From Schistocephalus solidus (lineage: Eukaryota; Platyhelminthes; Cestoda; Diphyllobothriidea; Diphyllobothriidae): 64,000 nucleotides of DNA. Below are positions 58,858 to 64,000 of the stretch, one piece after another. The notes below the pieces were generated by a model. That model made no database searches and was not told the origin of the DNA. It worked only from the letters and a program-made list of their open reading frames with translations. The position numbers were made by a program, and so were the translations under genes. The DNA is taken from contig WEDG01004114.1 in assembly GCA_017591395.1 (NCBI GenBank), positions 407,510-471,509 on the forward strand, in the 5' to 3' direction. The stretch's first letter is position 1; every line of letters begins with the position of its first letter.

Positions 58858-61800
58858 AAAATGCATCTTCAACCCAAATGCTAATTGCATGACGTTATTG
58901 TACTACCATGCCATAGACCCCAGAAAGTATGCGTGATGCTCCATCTTCAAGCTCCCAAATGCTGAACTACTAAATGCATACATAGATCCACATAACAAAT
59001 AATTTATTGGCGGATCCTTGCCGGCATCAGAATCGGCATTTTTTACCTAAAAATGTTTCTCAGGTAGAGCTTGGGAAGATAAAATAGCAACTTAATAACT
59101 TCTGAATACTCCAAGTGCAATGATGAAAATGGATTTGTTCTAAAAAAGATAAGTCTTAAAGTTAAAGATTAATTCTTTAAATGATAGATCCAAATGATAA
59201 TAAGTTGACCCTTGAAAAAATGGTTTTACACAACACAAAGGTTAGTTTTGTACTTTTGATCAGCGTTTTCACAAGTTTTCTTGAAAATTGAGCGAAAAAC
59301 CCCGTTGAATGCCAACATCCAGTCGCTGCAAATTTTAGCGACTGACTAATCCTGAGAGCAAATGTCTTTGTTTTAGGTGTGAATTCGAGGTTTTTAATTA
59401 AGTCAAACTACAGTAGAAACAAAAGTTTAAAATCTTGACGATAAATTTTGAACTTCAAATCAGTAATATATTTCCCAGTGTGATTTGTTAATAAACAGTA
59501 GCAGAAAGCCATATAGCATGCCCTCGAAAATATTCAAAGCTATATTTAATCCTTGTCAAATGTATTTCTGGACGTCGGGTCCTAATTTATTTCTCACGTA
59601 TGAAGCGTTTGTAAATGTACTTTTGCTTTTGGTCACTATCCATTTATTTTCTGACGCATTAAAAAGAAAGCATTAAAAATTATATGTAAAAAGCAGATCA
59701 ATGTCTCTCAAAATAGTTAGCTTTTTGAAATCAAGTGCTAATTTTTCTTTTCTCAATTTATAAAATCTTCTTCTTTATCTACGTCGAGCGGACTATTTCA
59801 CCCATTGTAAAATCAAACTTTGACCCTCTCTGTTTTATCCAAAAATGCAATAATTTAGTTATAAGCGCACAACGCTGACAACGTCTTAAAAGGAAGTGCA
59901 ATTTGTTTTACATTTTGCTACTCATTCAAGGATGATTATTACTGATGTTGATAGTTGCAGTGGTCTGCCATTCCTCAGCAATCGTCCGCTGTTATGTGGT
60001 TCGTGTGTAATTTATATTTTAGGCAGATTAATTGCCGTAAAAGCGTGAACAAACGCAAACAGTATGTGCAGTGGGAAATGCTTTGCTGAATATGCCTGGG
60101 GACCTGATCGTGATTAATAATTTTCCAACAAAAGGTAGCAGTCGCCTTAGACATTTTTCTAATAACAACTGCATGTAACTATGTTGGGTACGTATAGATT
60201 GTGAACAAACGGTCAAAAGGGAAGGTTACAATGTAGATATTGTAGTGTATTAGATGCAAGGCTTAGCAGCTATGCTGCAATACCCACCACTATATACGCG
60301 TTCTCCAATATGTAATGTACGTAACGTCCTCCATTTGAAACTGTCACCGTAAAGTGTGGAGTGATTAATTTTCAGGCATTCAAACACTTATCCGTCTCTC
60401 TTCGCTTAGTACCTGCGTTAAACTGGAAAATAATTGGATTTTCTACTGGTCAGAGGAATTGTGATTTCTTTTGTTTTCTTATGGAAACTGTGTACTAAAT
60501 GTTTAAATGATTGAATTGATGCTGTAGACAAAGATGCCGGCTTTAAATTAGCAATGCTTCATGTTAGTCATTGATTTTTAAATGTTTACTGGGCAACATA
60601 ATCAGTCCTCACCATTACAATGTCGGACTCCTGATACAATATGTGAATTATTTTTGTTCTGAACTTGCATTCTACTGTCGGATATTTTTAGATCTCTCAA
60701 GTATTAATCTTGAAATACTTCTCTGCTGCTAGTCTAGTGCAAACGCGATGCCACGTTTCATTCGCATAGCTCCGTTGTTGCCATTCAGATGTATCATTAT
60801 GAAATTCCCTAAAGCGTTGACTCATCTTGAGTTCATTAAATTATCACTGTTAACAATAGTGCGAAATCAAAATACTGTCATTATTTGCTTTTTATTCCCC
60901 GGTTTACTAATCTACGTGCAATGTGGATGAAGTAATACTGAGTTATTTAATAAACAAATGGACACTTTATAAACTAAAAAATAATGCTACTGGAAATTTT
61001 TTTTTTTTAAGCACACATTTAATTTGCTTCCACAAAATTGGCTGATTAAACCTTTCTTAAACCTCGAAAAGTTTTCGTGGCTTCTAAAATTGAGACTCAA
61101 TATACACCAATTTCCCCTTAGATGACCTGGAAGCTACGTGGTTCTAAAATATTTTGTTACGCATTTTCTTTAATTCACGCGTGATAACGAAATTATATGT
61201 AACATGTCTCTAGTATAAGTTTGACATTATTTTTGAAGGTAAAATATGTATGATTTAGACTAGCATTAGACCGTGAAACCCGATGCTGTGCTTTCCACTT
61301 CTAGTTTTAAGGGTTATTCATTTCATCCTTTGGTGCAGAAAATCCACGTCCTTTAAAAAAACAGAGTTATAGAAATTCTTTTCCGAAGACGAGAGCTGCA
61401 AAAATGCCCGTTTAAGTGTGATAGCACACCATCAAACATCCTAGAAAATGTCACACTGTGTTTGCTGGAAGCCTGGTGGATGCCATTTATAAAGAGCTTA
61501 TTCAAGCCGAGTCGGAGGATAGACGCCATTATCGTTTGTTGGCAACAAGTGTTCTCTTCTAAGGCTTATGTGGGCCTCTGGTACATCCCTTCCCGCTGAA
61601 TTTAAAAACTATCCTCAACGGTCTCTCCACCCCGGTCTCCTAATTGTTCCATACCACTCCCTATCTCACTGCGCGAATGATACTTCTCCCTTTGTTTACC
61701 ACGTCCGATTTCGCCCACTTATCCATTGCCAATCCCTGTTGACCTCCCGCGGAGTAGTGATTTTCACAGCACAGTAGAGTTGCGTCCAAGCCTGTGATGC

Positions 61801-64000
61801 ACTAGCGGTTAAGAGGAGCAAACATCCTATTGTGAATATAGAAATAAGCCAAAAAGTAGAATTCTGTTTTTAAGCGCAAATGTTAAAGAGTGAAGTAGCG
61901 TTTGGGGTTGAATAAACAGATAGCTGATTTTAAATATACCTTTTTAAAATCACTTGTTTTAAAGTTCGGAAGAAGCACAAATGCAGCGGATTAAAAACTA
62001 CACGAAAATCTAACAAATATTGCAAAAATATTTCTATTTTTATATTTGCAGAGGAATTTAGGCTGTTGCGAATTAAAAAGAAGAAGATTTTTAATCAGCA
62101 TAACCTACCTGGGTCGAGTATGGTTTCCCTGGCTTCGCACGCTAAAGACTCATGTAAATACTCCATTGTAATTTCTGAATTGACTCTTTTTGCATATATT
62201 TACGAATTAGGAATGTATTTAAAAATGCTGCAAAATTCCAAACCTTATGTCCTTCTAACAATAAGAAAGCAGAAATGCTAATTAGTAGTTCGATAGGCTG
62301 TAATAGACTTTTTCTACAATAAAGTTCCTTTGCTGAAAACTTTTGAAAACTTTGATAAGAAGTAACATTTTCGTTATAACACATATAAGATGCTCGTAAA
62401 ATCAGTTTTCTGCAGTTCAATATCAATCCTCAAGCTTTATTTCCTTACATATCCATTAATGAACTTTCAATTTATTTGCAATTTTTAGAGTTAATATTTT
62501 TGCAGCAACTTAAACGTTCCAAATGATATTTTGACTTCTTTTAGCTAACAACTTGTATTGATAACGAGGCAAAACCTACGTGTCCGCACGCACACCCTCA
62601 GCGATCGTACAGTTAACAACGATCTACGCTTACAAAATATCCCAGACCATGGTACACTTTTTAATTTTATTATTGTAGATGGCCTCACATAACGCAACTC
62701 TAGACCGTTAGCAATCGGGAGTTCGAATTGGGTTGAAAACACTTAGAAACATCCAGCTACTTTAACCGACTGGCTTCTTTATTCCATTAATTGCCAATGA
62801 AAGCGTTTAGGTTAATCGAAGAAAAATTAACCATATGATTGCGACTGAGAAAAAAAGATTACTTCAACTAGTTCAGAAACTAAAGGACAGTTTCTACGGT
62901 GGTTTAGCATGGTATCTAGCGATTTTGTATATCGTAAGGTAGAGGGACGCTTTATGTTTAAAGTAAAATTCCAAAAGTTTCAGTAAATATTTCCTCTTTC
63001 CACAAAACATATTATGTTTTACACGGAAAACATAACACCGGAAGATTACAGAGAATTTGCACAACGTAGAAAGGAGAATTGGGAGAATTTCATTAAAATT
63101 GGGAGAATAAAAAATTGCAACTCGATTTCAAAAGCTAACTATTTTGAGAGAAATGGAGCTGCTATTTGCATAACATTTTTATGGCTTCCTTTTTAATGCG
63201 TCAGAAAATAAAAAGATGGTGACCAAAGCAAAGTACATTTACAAACGCTTCATACGTGAGAAAGAAAATAGGAACTGACGTACACAAAAAACATTTGACA
63301 AGGATTAAATTTAGCTTTGAATATTTTTTCCTAGAGGGCATGCTAAATGGCTTTCTCCTACTGTTTATTAAAAAATTACACTGGGAAATATATAACTGAC
63401 GTGAAGTTCAACATTAATCGTCAAGATTTTAAAACCTTTGTTTCTACTGTACTTTGACTTAATTAAAAACCTCAAATTCACACCTAAACAAAGACATTTG
63501 CTCTCAGGATTAGTCAGTCGCTAAAATTTTCAAATGCAATAATTACTTAAAAATGCCTGTGCAGCATATATTGCATGAAGGTTGGCATTCAACGGGGTTA
63601 TTTCGCTTAATGTTCAAGGAAACGTGCAAAAACGCTAATCAAAAGTACAAAATTAACCTTTGCCTTCATGGAGAGCCATTGCGTTGTGTAAAAACATTTC
63701 TTCAAGGGTCAACTTAACATCATTTGGATCTATCATTTAAAGAATAAATCCTTAACTTTTAGATTTATCTTTTTTAGAACAAATCCATTTTTATCATTGC
63801 ACTTGGAGTATTCAGAAGTTATTAAGTTGCGATTTTATCTTCCCAAGCTCTACCTGCGAAACATTTTGAGGTAAGAAATGCCGATTCTGATGCTGGCAAC
63901 GATTAGCTAAAAAAATATTCTTTAGGTGGATCTATGTATGCATTAACCAGTTCAGTATGTGGGAACGTGAAGACTAAATCTTTTTACACATACTTCCATC
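58858..64000 (+). mobile_element. Foldback-type element A2 (right copy, runs off the window)
   Basis: Nearly identical to 40,842-45,953 in the same orientation, offset about 18,016 at the left and about 18,046 at the right. Many of the differences are one-base changes in A or T runs (for example ACTTTGCTTTGG against ACTTTTGCTTTTGG). It has the same inverted arms (left 58,900-60,020; right about 63,010-64,000) and ends in mid-arm at the window edge. The tRNA-Arg-like relic recurs at 62,678-62,731 and the possible exon from 62,052, there frame-broken. Confidence 0.92.

Noticed and set aside
42732..63196. ORFs found twice (42,732/60,748; 43,553/61,568; 44,968/63,014) as evidence of conserved genes
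   Set aside because: The identity comes from the recent A1/A2 duplication of the DNA; flanking non-coding sequence is equally well kept.
40842..64000. Long terminal repeat retrotransposon or virus-derived element as explanation of the duplicated blocks
   Set aside because: The blocks are mostly inverted, no RT, integrase, gag-like or capsid frame is visible, and no LTR-type TG...CA ends with primer site were seen.

Overview
The window looks like repeat-rich, AT-rich eukaryotic (metazoan) DNA. No complete protein-coding gene is visible. There is no bacterial-style gene packing, no ribosome binding sites, and no long open frame; the longest ATG-started frame is 155 codons and resembles nothing I know. 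Relics of Penelope-like retroelements with GIY-YIG endonuclease ends and a tRNA-headed SINE family point to an invertebrate. From memory of how such SINEs and Penelope ends look, a flatworm is my best guess, possibly a diphyllobothriid tapeworm, but this is weak inference.

Layout. (1) Positions 1-9,600 are richer in G+C: a SINE fragment, then a satellite of about 238 bp in roughly 17 copies (370-4,493), then a frameshifted Penelope-like GIY-YIG relic (5,430-5,980), then unrecognised sequence. (2) Positions 9,600-39,900 are AT-rich, apparently intergenic or intronic. They hold several SINE copies, two kinds of Penelope debris, a BED-finger (hAT/ZBED-type) relic, a MITE-like element with telomere-like filling, an old dispersed repeat family, and a few short stretches that could be exons. 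(3) Positions 39,990-64,000 are almost wholly one repeat complex. It is made of long inverted arms (foldback-like), a near-perfect palindromic layout of about 9 kb (45,884-54,904), a tandem array of a 935-bp subterminal unit (55,314-58,820), and two nearly identical 5.1-kb copies (40,842-45,953 and 58,858-64,000) flanking all of this. The right copy runs off the window end.

The main result is this third region: a family of long-armed inverted elements that also left two old fragments at 8.8 and 16.25 kb. It has internal tandem repeats, a mosaic junction and an arm-specific deletion. I see no transposase in it. The structure recalls Foldback/Galileo-type elements, but it could equally be a palindromic segmental duplication. 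Differences between the duplicated copies fall largely in homopolymer runs, so sequencing or assembly error must be weighed. Most short open frames here lie inside repeats and should not be annotated as genes.
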